From Spirochaetae bacterium HGW-Spirochaetae-4 (lineage in GTDB: Bacteria > Spirochaetota > Spirochaetia > Sphaerochaetales > Sphaerochaetaceae): a stretch of DNA of 64,000 bases. Positions 1 to 8,831 of this stretch are shown piece after piece. Under the pieces are notes generated by a model. It ran no database searches and was not told the DNA's origin. It saw nothing but the letters and a program-made list of their open reading frames with translations. Each line of letters opens with the position of its first letter. Within the stretch, counting starts at the first letter, position 1. The stretch is taken from positions 1 through 64,000 of the forward strand of contig PGXU01000014.1 in assembly GCA_002839335.1 (NCBI GenBank), in the 5' to 3' direction. The translations under genes and the position numbers were made by a program.

Positions 1-85
1 TTCTTGCCATGGTTCACCTCCATTCTCATCCTACCCGAGGCAATTGGCAAGTGTCAATATTGTCTAAATATCATTGGGACAGAAT

Positions 86-358
86 ACTAGTGATCTGTAA
101 CATCCTAATCTTTACTTTTCTTGGGCCTATCGAACAGATGGGCTTCGTTCGTGTCAGCTCAGATATCTCGATTGCCAAACGAAGCGAGGGGAAAGGGGCC
201 ATGCAATGGCCACTCTCCCGAGCGAGTGCAGGCAACGTAAGGTTCCATCCCTCGTCCTGGGATGTTGATACCTTTCATATCTTCGCTTCCTTGTCCTTGC
301 CCTCCGTCCGATCCGCTCCAAGCTCAGCCACAAGTTTATGCTGTTACAGATCACTAGT
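86..358. repeat. 273-bp non-coding element bounded by a perfect 17-bp inverted repeat
   Basis: The 17-mer ACTAGTGATCTGTAACA at 86-102 recurs as its exact reverse complement at 342-358. The right arm covers the stop codon of the neighbouring minus-strand binding-protein gene. Inside are an 8-bp inverted repeat (GCTTCGTT 142-149 / AACGAAGC 178-185), a GGCCAT/ATGGCC palindrome near 197-211, and one copy of the dispersed repeat (220-278). No credible coding frame and no target-site duplication were found. A MITE-like insertion or an invertible segment both fit. No gene is seen in bases 1-353. Confidence 0.7.
220..278. repeat. Dispersed repeat, copy A
   Basis: The right half ends CCTGGGATGTTGATACCTTTCAT, matching copy B (3741-3815) at most positions. 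The left half (GAGCGAGTGCAGGCAACG) also matches copy B (GTGAGCGCAGACAACG). It lies inside the 86-358 inverted-repeat element. Confidence 0.7.
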
Positions 359-1958
359 CCCGGGTGGTTCCAAGATATTTTACCGGATGGATATTCAACG
401 TATTGTCGTGCCATCCGGTCACATATTCGGAGTCGATGATATTGGTGGTTATACCATGGTAGATGGGGAACACAATCGACGCGGAGAGCAGGTGTTCCTC
501 CGCTAGAACCACTGCCTCTTTTCTCAAGGCATTGTCTGAAATCGACATTGCGGTCGTCAACAACCTGTCGTACTCCCGATCGCTGTATTTGCCGAGGTTG
601 TAGCCGCTACCGCTGCTGTACAAGTGGAGGAATGTGAAGGGATCGTTGAAATCACCTATCCAGGTTATGAAAGCGAAGTCATACGGGGAAAGGGCTGGGA
701 ACCGGGAATACATGCTCAACGGGACGGTGTCGAGTACCACAGTCATGCCAAGTGTCTTGCTCCAGATGTCTGCGATCCGTTCGGCCGACTCGACCACTTG
801 CGAGCCCCTGTGTACGGCCATATGCAATGTCGGCAGCCCAGCTCCATAGGGGAATCCGGCCTCAGCCAAAAGATTCAACGCTTCGGCGGTCGCCTGGCCG
901 CTGTCATGCTTGGTGGCGACAAAAGGCTTGTCATGATTGGGAATCAGGTGTGAAGTCGGAAATACCTGTCCGCTTGCAGTCCGAATCTCATCCCATGGGA
1001 TAAGTATATCCAAGGCACGTCGGACCCGCTCATCCATGTACGTGTCGGTATCGGAGCTGAAATAGTAGAACCCGGTGGAATATTCGGGCGTTATCCGCAG
1101 GTCCTGTGGGGCTCGCAATAGCTCGCGGGGAATATATGCGAGCGACCAATCGATCTCCCTGTTCAGGTATGACTCGAAAATCGAAACCTGGTCCATGAAT
1201 CTGAATTGTATGTAATCGCTTGGAACCGACTCGTAATCGCGATACCAGGCATGTTTGGACAGCAGTATCTCCTTTTCGGTGATTGTTTCGATCCGATAGG
1301 GACCCGAGCACACCATTTCTGTTGGTTCGGGTGGAACACCTCCATTGCGCAGCGATTCGTGGATGGCGGCAAATGAAGTTGTTCCCAGCATTGCCGGAAG
1401 ATATGGGGCAGCGGTCTGCAAGGAAATCTGTATATGCGAGGGATTCCTTGAGGTTATGCCTATGGAGGATCTCGATCCGGTGCCGTTCATGTAGGCCTCG
1501 ACACCTTCGATGCACCCCATCATGGAAACAAGATAGGTATTGCCTTCACCGTGTTTCGACCGGTCGAGCAACCATAGCCATGATTCGATCAGGGCTTCGG
1601 CATCGATAGGGTCACCGTTGGAAAATCTGGCTTCCTTGTCCAAAAGGAACGTCCACACCAGACCGTCGTCCGATACGGAAGCTTCCTTTGCCAATGCCAA
1701 TATGGGCTCGGCTGTGGTTGGATCGAGTGAGAACAGCCCTTCGAACAACCCGTCAAGCACCAGCAAAGATGTCGTATCGGTAGCACCGACCGGATCGAGG
1801 TAGATCGGATCCTGGCTTTGCTGCACTGCGATTACGAAGCGGTTGCCTACATCCAGGGGCTCGCGGGAAGGCAAGGGTTCGATTTCACGTGTTCCCTTCC
1901 CCAAGAGGGGCAATGTGAACAGAAGGAAAAGGATGGGTATGAGATACCATCGTTTCAT
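354..1958 (-). CDS. ABC transporter substrate-binding protein, family 5 (peptide/nickel type)
   Basis: This 534-aa exported solute-binding protein probably delivers oligopeptides to an ABC importer. It has a signal peptide (MKRWYLIPILFLLFTLPLLG) without a clear lipobox Cys. The mature part has the SBP_bac_5 layout: an early VQQSQDPIYLDP-type segment, LDGLFEGLFSLD, the FSNGDPIDAEALIESW block, and a C-terminal YDFAFITWIGDFNDP region. The ATG overlaps the lplA stop as ATGA and has an AAGGA site, so the two genes are translationally coupled. No permease or ATPase is adjacent, so it may be an orphan binding protein. The stop codon lies inside the right arm of the 17-bp inverted repeat. The ligand is not evident. 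Confidence 0.85.
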   Translation of the reverse strand: MKRWYLIPILFLLFTLPLLGKGTREIEPLPSREPLDVGNRFVIAVQQSQDPIYLDPVGATDTTSLLVLDGLFEGLFSLDPTTAEPILALAKEASVSDDGLVWTFLLDKEARFSNGDPIDAEALIESWLWLLDRSKHGEGNTYLVSMMGCIEGVEAYMNGTGSRSSIGITSRNPSHIQISLQTAAPYLPAMLGTTSFAAIHESLRNGGVPPEPTEMVCSGPYRIETITEKEILLSKHAWYRDYESVPSDYIQFRFMDQVSIFESYLNREIDWSLAYIPRELLRAPQDLRITPEYSTGFYYFSSDTDTYMDERVRRALDILIPWDEIRTASGQVFPTSHLIPNHDKPFVATKHDSGQATAEALNLLAEAGFPYGAGLPTLHMAVHRGSQVVESAERIADIWSKTLGMTVVLDTVPLSMYSRFPALSPYDFAFITWIGDFNDPFTFLHLYSSGSGYNLGKYSDREYDRLLTTAMSISDNALRKEAVVLAEEHLLSASIVFPIYHGITTNIIDSEYVTGWHDNTLNIHPVKYLGTTRD

Positions 1959-2962
1959 GCGAATTCCTTTTCAATCAGGGCGGCAACATCGGCCGCCATT
2001 GCTTGCTTCTCCGTGGAAAATTCCTTTGCCCCTTCGTGCAGGACCTTTTTGATCTCCTCAATGCAATATTTTGTTCCAGGTAAGGCTGAATGCAGGAATT
2101 CTATGAAATCCACGGATAATGCATCACTAAACACAGTGACTTTCCGGATTATCGCCTCGTGTACATCAAAATCGAGGGTGATTCCACCCCAGCCGAAACG
2201 ACTGGAAATCGGGTGGGCGAACTGGGGAGTCGAACCGAAGCGCCACTGCCAATCGGCGTAGGTCTCGTAGGTGGCATACAAGGAGGGCTCCTTGGCAAGC
2301 CGTGCGATCGTCAAGTCCTCGACTTCACACCGTTGGCCGTAGGTTTCGAAAAATGCTTCCATGATGGAATCACACAAGGATTCGTGGGTAATGTTCGGGT
2401 TGAATTCGGACAAATTCGCGACGCGGGATGCTACCGACCGTATGCCCTTGGACTTCAACTTGTCCTTGTCGGGTGTGAGATAGCCGGGAAGTTTTTCCAT
2501 GTCGGTATCGATCAGCAATGTTCCATGGTGGAATGCCCGGGTCGCAGCCATGCGGAATGCACTTCCCGACACTTTTCTCCCTTCGACCAGCACATCGTTG
2601 CGCCCCGATTGTTCGGCCGTTACGCCGAATTTCGCGAGCGCCTTGGTGATTATGGAGAAGTTGCGGTCCTTGTCATAGGTTTCGCGGGGAGACATGAAGG
2701 TGAAGTTGGTGTTTCCCAAATCATGGTATACGGCTCCGCCGCCACTTTGGCGCCGTGCCAGAACGACTCCGTCCCTATCCATCGCGGTAAGGTCGCATTC
2801 ATTCCATGGATTCTGGAATCGGCCGATGACGATACAGGGTTTGTTCCTCCAGAGGAAAAGCACATGGTGGTCGTCCGGAAAATTCTTGAACAGCCAATCT
2901 TCAGTCGCAAGATTGAACCAGGGATCGTGATGTTCTGCCGTGAACACCTTGATTTTCGGCAT
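1955..2962 (-). CDS. lplA: Lipoate-protein ligase A
   Basis: This 335-aa enzyme activates lipoate with ATP and transfers it to lipoyl domains in the cytoplasm. The hallmark RRQSGGGAVYHDLGN is at about residues 70-84. NDVLVEGRKVSGSAFR follows at about 122-137, where K130 is the expected catalytic Lys. An accessory C-terminal domain completes a normal LplA length. The start is supported by TAGGAG seven bases before the ATG. It is first in an operon with the downstream binding protein. No lipoyl-dependent dehydrogenase genes are in the window. Confidence 0.95.
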   Translation of the reverse strand: MPKIKVFTAEHHDPWFNLATEDWLFKNFPDDHHVLFLWRNKPCIVIGRFQNPWNECDLTAMDRDGVVLARRQSGGGAVYHDLGNTNFTFMSPRETYDKDRNFSIITKALAKFGVTAEQSGRNDVLVEGRKVSGSAFRMAATRAFHHGTLLIDTDMEKLPGYLTPDKDKLKSKGIRSVASRVANLSEFNPNITHESLCDSIMEAFFETYGQRCEVEDLTIARLAKEPSLYATYETYADWQWRFGSTPQFAHPISSRFGWGGITLDFDVHEAIIRKVTVFSDALSVDFIEFLHSALPGTKYCIEEIKKVLHEGAKEFSTEKQAMAADVAALIEKEFA

Positions 2963-2992
2963 TTCGTCTCTCCTACCACTTTCTTGAGCTCC

Positions 2993-3032
2993 ATAGTACT
3001 GTGTTTACAGAGTGCATGCAACATCCTATACT
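2993..3032. promoter_or_regulatory. Divergent overlapping promoters for lplA (-) and rsmE (+)
   Basis: Plus strand: TTTACA (3004-3009), 17-nt spacer, TATACT (3027-3032); the predicted +1 falls at or just before the rsmE ATG (3040). Minus strand: TTGCAT (3016-3021), 17-nt spacer, TACTAT (2993-2998) for lplA. Both have sigma-70 geometry, and the two elements interleave. Confidence 0.6.
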
Positions 3033-3039
3033 CCGTTCC

Positions 3040-3756
3040 ATGAATATCATTCTCTTTGACGAATTGCCGGCAGGTATGGTTCTGGCAAACGATGATTTTC
3101 GAGCGGAACATATCCGTAAGGTACTCCGTTTGCAGGTAGGAGATTCATTCTCCATGGGTATTGTGAACGGCCCGAGTGGAATTGCGACCATCGAAGCAAT
3201 GGATTCAACGGGAATCACACTCGGTTGGGAACCGCAGGAAAGCCGCTCCGAGTTGCACGGGGTGACGCTGCTGGTAGCGCAAGTGCGACCGATATGCATG
3301 AAGCGAATCCTGCGTGAGGCGGTCAGTCTTGGTGTCGCCGAACTTCTCGTAGTCGGTGCGGATACCGCGGAGCGTTCCTATGCGGATGCCAAACTCTGGT
3401 CGACCGGAGAGTATCGTAAATATCTGCTCGACGGAGCCATGCAGTCGGGACAGACGGGAATGCCGTCCTTCAGACTGGTTGAAAGTGTCGGCTCGGCCTT
3501 GGTGGATTCGGACAAGTGGAAAACCAGGATACTCATGGACAACGTCCTGGCCGGCGAGCCGTTGCCACTGATGGAATATCCCGAATCTCCTTTGGTGGTG
3601 GCAGTGGGTCCGGAGCGTGGATGGACGGAACGGGAACGGATACTCTTCCTCGAGCATGGATTTGTACCGAAATCGATGGGAAGCAGGATACTTCGGACCG
3701 AAACCGCCTGTAGTGCTGCTCTGGCGATCGTATTGGGACGGATGGGGCTGTTGTGA
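3040..3756 (+). CDS. rsmE: 16S rRNA (uracil1498-N3)-methyltransferase RsmE
   Basis: This 238-aa SPOUT-family enzyme uses SAM to methylate U1498 of 16S rRNA. The N-terminal PUA-like part contains HIRKVLRLQVGD. The C-terminal trefoil-knot signature is VAVGPERGWTERE followed by SMGSRILRTETACSAAL. A GTG start at 3001 is possible but lies upstream of the likely promoter. The ATG at 3040 sits eight bases after the end of the -10 box and has no Shine-Dalgarno, so the mRNA is probably leaderless. The stop codon lies inside dispersed-repeat copy B. Confidence 0.93.
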   Translation: MNIILFDELPAGMVLANDDFRAEHIRKVLRLQVGDSFSMGIVNGPSGIATIEAMDSTGITLGWEPQESRSELHGVTLLVAQVRPICMKRILREAVSLGVAELLVVGADTAERSYADAKLWSTGEYRKYLLDGAMQSGQTGMPSFRLVESVGSALVDSDKWKTRILMDNVLAGEPLPLMEYPESPLVVAVGPERGWTERERILFLEHGFVPKSMGSRILRTETACSAALAIVLGRMGLL

Positions 3757-3815
3757 GCGCAGACAACGCAAAGATCCATACCTCGCCCTGGGGGGTATTG
3801 ATACCTTTCATTTTT
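3741..3815. repeat. Dispersed repeat, copy B
   Basis: It contains GTGAGCGCAGACAACG and ends CCTGGGGGGTATTGATACCTTTCATTTTT. It is closest to copy A. It overlaps the rsmE stop and fills most of the gap before thyX. Confidence 0.7.
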
Positions 3816-3883
3816 GAATCTACCGGCGATTGTCCCAACAGATGATTTATGGCAGAATGGCAGAGTGTGTGTAGGAGGTCTGT

Positions 3884-4705
3884 ATGGCACATTGCGTGGT
3901 AAGCGAAGCCGAGGCGTTGCTCGACAAGGAATTCCCTGTATTGGACAAGGGTTTTGTCAGATTGGTCGATTATCTTGGGTCCGATTCCAGGATTGTCCAA
4001 GCCGCTCGGGTATCGTATGGTGAAGGGACCAAGAGCTTCCGGCAGGACAAGGGACTTATCGCTTACCTCATGCGCAACGACCACACCTCTCCTTTCGAAC
4101 AAGTGAACTTCACATTTCATATAAAAATGCCCATTTTTGTTGCCCGTCAGTGGATACGGCATAGGACTGCGCGTGTCAACGAGATCTCGGGACGCTATAG
4201 CGTCATGGCCGATGAAGCCTATATTCCTGCGATGGAACACATCAATTTGCAAAGCGAGGACAATAAGCAGGGCCGTTCCGAAGAACCGATGGACCCGGTG
4301 GTCCAGGCAAAGATAGCCAGGTTGCTTGCCGAGGATCAGAAACGGGCATTCGAAACCTACCACGAGTTGCTCGACCTGGGCCTTGCCCGCGAGATCGCAC
4401 GCATCGACCTTCCCTTGAGCCTGTATACCCAGTGGTATTGGCAAATGGATCTCCACAACCTGTTCCATTTCCTGAAACTTCGGCTCGACAGCCATGCCCA
4501 ATATGAAATCCGTGCCTATGCTGAAGTTATCCTGTCCATGGTTCGTGCGGTTTGCCCCATGGCATGCGAGGCGTTCGAGACCTTGGTGTTGCATGGGCAG
4601 CGGTTCTCTTCGGCGGAAATGGATGCAATCAAGGTGATGATCGATGGTAAGGAGTGTCCTTTGACCGGTCGGGAACGTTCATTGTTCGAGGACAAGCTTC
4701 GCTGA
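3884..4705 (+). CDS. thyX: Flavin-dependent thymidylate synthase ThyX
   Basis: This 273-aa enzyme makes dTMP from dUMP with FAD, NADPH and methylenetetrahydrofolate. The ThyX motif RHR-x7-S is present as RHRTARVNEIS (R92-H93-R94, S102). NDHTSPFEQVNFTF upstream is also characteristic. A strong AGGAGG lies eight bases before the ATG. It replaces the classical ThyA, as in many anaerobes. It is convergent with the next gene, with only nine bases between the stops and no visible terminator. Confidence 0.96.
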   Translation: MAHCVVSEAEALLDKEFPVLDKGFVRLVDYLGSDSRIVQAARVSYGEGTKSFRQDKGLIAYLMRNDHTSPFEQVNFTFHIKMPIFVARQWIRHRTARVNEISGRYSVMADEAYIPAMEHINLQSEDNKQGRSEEPMDPVVQAKIARLLAEDQKRAFETYHELLDLGLAREIARIDLPLSLYTQWYWQMDLHNLFHFLKLRLDSHAQYEIRAYAEVILSMVRAVCPMACEAFETLVLHGQRFSSAEMDAIKVMIDGKECPLTGRERSLFEDKLR

Positions 4706-4714
4706 ACCTTGGCC

Positions 4715-5659
4715 TCAAGCCGACTTGCGATCTTCCCGCTTATGGCGGCGACGGGCCTTCTTCGCCGCCTTCCTATGCCGTTTGACTTCCTTGAGCGTCG
4801 GTGTGGGTGACGGAATGGTCGGACGCTCCATCAGCTTTTCCGGATTGTTCAGATAGTCCTGCAACAGGTGCATGGATTTGATGAAATAGAAACCTTCTGA
4901 AATGCGTTCGTCGACAGTGACCCCGATTTCCATGGAATCGATGAATGACCGTTCCCCCGACTCGTCCAGAACCCGTTTACGCCGCAACATGCCCATGGTG
5001 ATGAATAGTGACGTGGTGCCCCATTCGTACAAGTGGTGGTGGGGGCTACCCTTGAGGTTGATGCTTCCCAAATTCGCGACAAAAGCGGACGCATGCAACC
5101 CATCGGCATCACGCAAGGCCTTGGGGGCGATTCCATACCAGTCGAGCAGTCGGATGATTCCTATGACGAACCGCAACAGCCATTTCGGCATATGAAGGAA
5201 CAACTCGATGGCGGAATCGGTGTCGTTGTCGGTCCCGCCATTGCGAGAGTCCTCGATGGTCCTGTTTATGATCGAAGCCATTTCAGGGAAGGTCATTTCG
5301 GGTTCGAAATAGAGGGTTGAGATATGCTCCGGGGCATCGTCGGTATAATCTTCCTTCACGACAAAATTCAGCGAGAGTTCGTTGCGTTGCCAACATTCGT
5401 AGTTCATGAGGAACCTGTTGAGATGTGGTCGCATGACGATCGTACGCAGGAAAGCCGCGAGGAACAACTCGAACACCCTATATTGGTGGTCGCCGGGATC
5501 GGTTCTGTTCAATTCCTTGATAAAGCTGACACCATTGGTCAAATCGAGCGAAAATTGGTGGTACACCAAGGCATCGGTTCGCTTGGGCATGACATACGGC
5601 AACATGCGTTTGAAAGGGATGAGGTTTGCAACATACGTCGCGTCGTTTCTTCGCTTCAT
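4715..5659 (-). CDS. 2-oxoacid dehydrogenase acyltransferase (E2 catalytic fold)-like protein, degenerate active site
   Basis: The 314-aa protein resembles the CAT/E2p trimeric acyltransferase fold without lipoyl or subunit-binding domains. The C-terminal block where E2 enzymes have DHRVxDG reads DERISEG, so both the catalytic His and the partner Asp are replaced by Glu. Before it, VANLGSINL and HHHLYEWGTTSLFITMG match the E2 core region. The C-terminus is a highly basic tail (KRHRKAAKKARRRHKRE). AAGGAAAG lies six bases before the ATG. It may be a non-catalytic or repurposed acyltransferase. The function is unknown. Confidence 0.6.
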   Translation of the reverse strand: MKRRNDATYVANLIPFKRMLPYVMPKRTDALVYHQFSLDLTNGVSFIKELNRTDPGDHQYRVFELFLAAFLRTIVMRPHLNRFLMNYECWQRNELSLNFVVKEDYTDDAPEHISTLYFEPEMTFPEMASIINRTIEDSRNGGTDNDTDSAIELFLHMPKWLLRFVIGIIRLLDWYGIAPKALRDADGLHASAFVANLGSINLKGSPHHHLYEWGTTSLFITMGMLRRKRVLDESGERSFIDSMEIGVTVDERISEGFYFIKSMHLLQDYLNNPEKLMERPTIPSPTPTLKEVKRHRKAAKKARRRHKREDRKSA

Positions 5660-5719
5660 GACAATCTTTCCTTACAAACAGTCCTTATTTGTCAATTATC
5701 ACGTCGAACCGTGCGGTTG

Positions 5720-6994
5720 TCAACTGCGGGGAAAAACCTTTTCCCTGTAATGCCGTCTCATGGCAGCCTCGAAGGAAGCATTGTCTGGAAACGAGTAACC
5801 GAAAACCGGTTCCCACAATTGCGGCAACTCCATACAGAGGTAGAAGAACGGTCCTTTCCCGGTTTTCCAGGACTTCGGGAAACAGTTGTACGCATGGGAA
5901 AACATCTGCTGTTTCGTTTCCACCGGATACGAGTACTTGCCTGCTGTTTCTGTCAATTCCATCTGCAGGATGCGGCTGGGTCGGCCCGATTCCCGCAACT
6001 GCTTGAGGACTTCCTTGGTGAAGGTGAGGGTCCCGAGTGAAACCATGACGACCTCCTCGGGAGAGAACCGGGTCGTAATCTCATCCACCACTGTCCGGTA
6101 TTCTTCTTCCCACCCGGTGAAATGGACCATGGGGTGCAGATGGAAACCGATCGGCATCCCGCAGTCGGCAGCCTTTCGGGCAGCTGCAAACCGTTTTTCC
6201 AGGGAAGCTGTCAGATGTTCTTCCTTGCGGATCACAGTCGGTGCGTTCAACGACCAGGAGGCGACCATATTGCGCGGGAACGACGTATTGTCGAGCCAAT
6301 CGGTCCTACCCGATTTCGTCTTCAATTCGAGAACGATCTGGGGGTGTTTGGTTGCGAAGCTGGACAGGGCATCGAGTATCCCGTGGTCATTTCCCCACAT
6401 GAGCGAATCGGAGGATTGTCCCGTTCCGATATGCCAGGCTCCTTCGGGCAGCTCGAGCGTCTCCAACCGCTGGGCAAGGTTGGCCGCGAAATGGATCTCC
6501 TCCTTGTGGTAAAAGGATTGGATCGAACAGTAGGAGCAGGCGAACGCGCATTGTTGGACCACATCGAGGGTCAGCAGGTTGCAGCAGCGGGTCTTCTCAC
6601 CCGAGACAGGGCAGGGGCATCGGCCGAGCAACCGCTCGTCTCCAAGGGTCTCGATGTGTGTCGCCTTGTTTGTTGTCTTGGGCTTCCTGGTGAAGTCCGA
6701 ATAATCCGTGGGGTCTTTACGAAGTATATCTATCTGTTGTGATACAGCATCAATGATAGCCTTTGTGCGAGGTTTGCCGGACAAATTTCCCCCGTCCTCA
6801 TCATTCCAGAGCATCGACAATGATCCTTGGTCCCAGAGGGAGAGGTCGATCGATTGTTCGACCAACATGCGCATCTGCTGGAACGAGAACCGGTACCGAC
6901 GGGAAAGTTCGAGGAGAAACCGACGGTCTTCTTCGCGCATCGAGGCGGCCAATGGATATGTTGCAAGGAACTGTTGCTCGGTTTCGGTGTCCAT
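5720..6994 (-). CDS. Radical SAM protein of the spore photoproduct lyase family
   Basis: The 424-aa protein has a CxxxCxxC cluster (C149, C153, C156 in CAFACSYC) that would bind a SAM-ligated 4Fe-4S centre. The preceding LGDERLLGRCPCPVSGEKTRCCNL and following SIQSFYH match the SPL-like family. It is longer than SplB (about 340 aa) because of a roughly 120-residue N-terminal helical region. True SPL repairs the thymine dimer of bacterial spores, and spirochaetes do not sporulate, so the substrate here is uncertain. Divergence from uvrC suggests a DNA-repair theme. A TACAAT box lies seven bases before the ATG and no Shine-Dalgarno is visible. Confidence 0.75.
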   Translation of the reverse strand: MDTETEQQFLATYPLAASMREEDRRFLLELSRRYRFSFQQMRMLVEQSIDLSLWDQGSLSMLWNDEDGGNLSGKPRTKAIIDAVSQQIDILRKDPTDYSDFTRKPKTTNKATHIETLGDERLLGRCPCPVSGEKTRCCNLLTLDVVQQCAFACSYCSIQSFYHKEEIHFAANLAQRLETLELPEGAWHIGTGQSSDSLMWGNDHGILDALSSFATKHPQIVLELKTKSGRTDWLDNTSFPRNMVASWSLNAPTVIRKEEHLTASLEKRFAAARKAADCGMPIGFHLHPMVHFTGWEEEYRTVVDEITTRFSPEEVVMVSLGTLTFTKEVLKQLRESGRPSRILQMELTETAGKYSYPVETKQQMFSHAYNCFPKSWKTGKGPFFYLCMELPQLWEPVFGYSFPDNASFEAAMRRHYREKVFPRS

Positions 6995-7001
6995 GGATCG
7001 T

Positions 7002-7031
7002 ATTGTACTGGTATTCTTGCAATTTCATCAA
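7002..7031 (-). promoter_or_regulatory. Promoter of the SPL-like gene (leaderless geometry)
   Basis: On the minus strand: TTGATG (7026-7031), 18-nt spacer, TACAAT (7002-7007), then seven bases to the ATG at 6994. The +1 would coincide with the start codon. Confidence 0.5.
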
Positions 7032-7040
7032 TCGGAGGCT

Positions 7041-8831
7041 ATGCTGTCGCCTATGGAGCATACCCCGAAGGAGCAAGCCAAATCCCTTCCCCACCTGCCA
7101 GGTGTCTACCTCATGAAGGATGTATCGGGAAAGATCATATATGTGGGGAAGGCGAAGGATCTGCGCAACAGGGTCACCTCCTATTTCCTCAGCGGGAAGG
7201 ATATCAAGACCTCCTTTCTGGTCAGCAAGATAGCAACGATCGAATATATCATTACCGGCAATGAATACGAGGCGCTGGTCCTCGAGAACAACCTGATCAA
7301 GAAGCATAATCCCCATTACAACATCTCGTTGAAGGACGGGAAGAGTTATCCGTTGATCCGCATCACCAACGAACCCTTTCCCAAGGTTTTCAAGACACGG
7401 AGGATCATCAACGACGGCTCCGAATATTTCGGCCCGTACCCCGATGGAAAGAGCCTTTCCCTGTACCTGGAGTTGATCGACAAGATGTTCCCGCTGCGCA
7501 AGTGCGGCATACCACTACGCAAGCGGTACTCCCCCTGTCTCTATTATCATATCGGCAGGTGTTGCGGTCCTTGCGCCGGTCTGGTGACCAGGGAAGAGTA
7601 TGCGAGGCACATAGCGAAGGTGCGCGCCTTTTTGCAGGGGAAGGACGAAGAATTGATCCGCCAAGTCCGGGAGGAAATGCTGGAAGCCGCGAAAGGACAG
7701 AGATTCGAGGTTGCGGCTGAGAAGCGTGATCTGTTGATCGCATTGGAGTCGGTGACAAAGGCTCAACAGGTACAGGATTTTTCGGTCGAGAGCCGGGATT
7801 ACGCCGCCTGTGAGATGCGGATGCACTTGGCTACCGTCTCGATCATGCAGATTCGGGATGGCAAGCTCATGGGCAAGGCCCTCTATCGTGCCGAGACGTT
7901 CGGTGACGAGACAGAGACGTTGCTCCACTTCCTCATCCAATACTACGAGGATGGTGGCAACCGTCCCCAACAGCTCTATGTCTCGCATGATGTGGATAGT
8001 GCGTTGATAGGAACCTACTTCGCCGAACACCTCGAATTGGCCATCGACGTCTCCGTGCCCAAAGAGGGCAAGCACTACCGGGTTCTGCGCATGGCCGCCG
8101 AGAATGCGGCCAGGGATGTCGAGAAACGGCTGAAGAGTCGGGAGAATCCGGAGGCTTTGGACGAACTCATGGAAGTACTGGCACTGGAGAATCCACCCAA
8201 GAGGATAGAGGGTTTCGACATCGCACACTTGGCGGGAAAATTTACCGTGGCCTCATTGATTACCTTTGTGGATGGCAATCCCGATCGGAAGAACTATCGT
8301 CGCTTCAACATAAAGAGCCTCGAGGGGAAAATCGACGACTTCGCCTCGATTCGCGAGGCGGTGACCAGACGCTACACACGACAAGTCAAGGAAAAGCAGC
8401 CGTTGCCCGACTTGATCATGATCGATGGGGGAAAAGGGCAGGTCAATGTTGCCAAGGAAGCTCTGGTGGCCTTGGGGTTGGATGATTTGCCTGTGGTTGC
8501 CTTGGCTGGAGAATATGAGGATATCCACTTTCCTGACGACCGTCCCGCATTGCGACTGCCGGAATCCTCGGTTGGCTTGAAAGTCTTGCAGGCGGTACGG
8601 GACGAAACCCACCGCTTTGCCACATCACTGAACCAGCAGCAACGGTCACGCGAAGCTACCTTCACTTTGTTGGAGTCGATTGCAGGTGTGGGGCCTTCCC
8701 GGAGCAAACGGTTGATGCAGACCTTCGGCACGCTGGAGGCACTACTTTCAGCCTCGGCCGAGGAAATCGCACGTCAAGCCGAGGTTCCCCTTCCTGTTGC
8801 CACCCGGATCCTCAAATCCTTGCATCTGTAG
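7041..8831 (+). CDS. uvrC: Excinuclease ABC subunit C
   Basis: UvrC (596 aa) makes both incisions in nucleotide excision repair. In order it has a GIY-YIG domain (LPGVYLMKDVSGKIIYVGKA), a Cys cluster (CLYYHIGRCCGPCAG), a UVR region near the middle, the RNase H-like endonuclease domain (EGFDIAHLAGKFTVAS, DLIMIDGGKGQ), and a C-terminal helix-hairpin-helix (GVGPSRSKRLMQTFG). GGAGG at 7034-7038 is only two bases before ATG 7041 and 14 before ATG 7053, so the start may be either. The frame is open upstream but lacks UvrC homology there. Its last 20 bases overlap convergent holA. Confidence 0.96.
   Translation: MLSPMEHTPKEQAKSLPHLPGVYLMKDVSGKIIYVGKAKDLRNRVTSYFLSGKDIKTSFLVSKIATIEYIITGNEYEALVLENNLIKKHNPHYNISLKDGKSYPLIRITNEPFPKVFKTRRIINDGSEYFGPYPDGKSLSLYLELIDKMFPLRKCGIPLRKRYSPCLYYHIGRCCGPCAGLVTREEYARHIAKVRAFLQGKDEELIRQVREEMLEAAKGQRFEVAAEKRDLLIALESVTKAQQVQDFSVESRDYAACEMRMHLATVSIMQIRDGKLMGKALYRAETFGDETETLLHFLIQYYEDGGNRPQQLYVSHDVDSALIGTYFAEHLELAIDVSVPKEGKHYRVLRMAAENAARDVEKRLKSRENPEALDELMEVLALENPPKRIEGFDIAHLAGKFTVASLITFVDGNPDRKNYRRFNIKSLEGKIDDFASIREAVTRRYTRQVKEKQPLPDLIMIDGGKGQVNVAKEALVALGLDDLPVVALAGEYEDIHFPDDRPALRLPESSVGLKVLQAVRDETHRFATSLNQQQRSREATFTLLESIAGVGPSRSKRLMQTFGTLEALLSASAEEIARQAEVPLPVATRILKSLHL

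Noticed and set aside
9-506. Plus-strand open frame of 165 codons at the left edge
   Set aside because: It runs through the 17-bp inverted repeats and antisense to the binding-protein gene, with no ribosome site and no recognisable protein.
2159-3043. 294-codon plus-strand frame antisense to lplA
   Set aside because: It lies fully opposite a well-supported gene; its composition reflects the reverse strand of lplA codons.
3533-4594. 353-codon minus-strand frame opposite thyX
   Set aside because: It is a shadow of thyX and rsmE. The MKGI-type segment within it comes from the dispersed repeat, not a gene.
5324-6040. 238-codon plus-strand frame
   Set aside because: It is antisense to two supported genes and has no motif or Shine-Dalgarno.
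6708-7040. N-terminal extension of the uvrC frame
   Set aside because: UvrC homology begins at about 7041-7053; the upstream stretch is antisense to the SPL-like gene.
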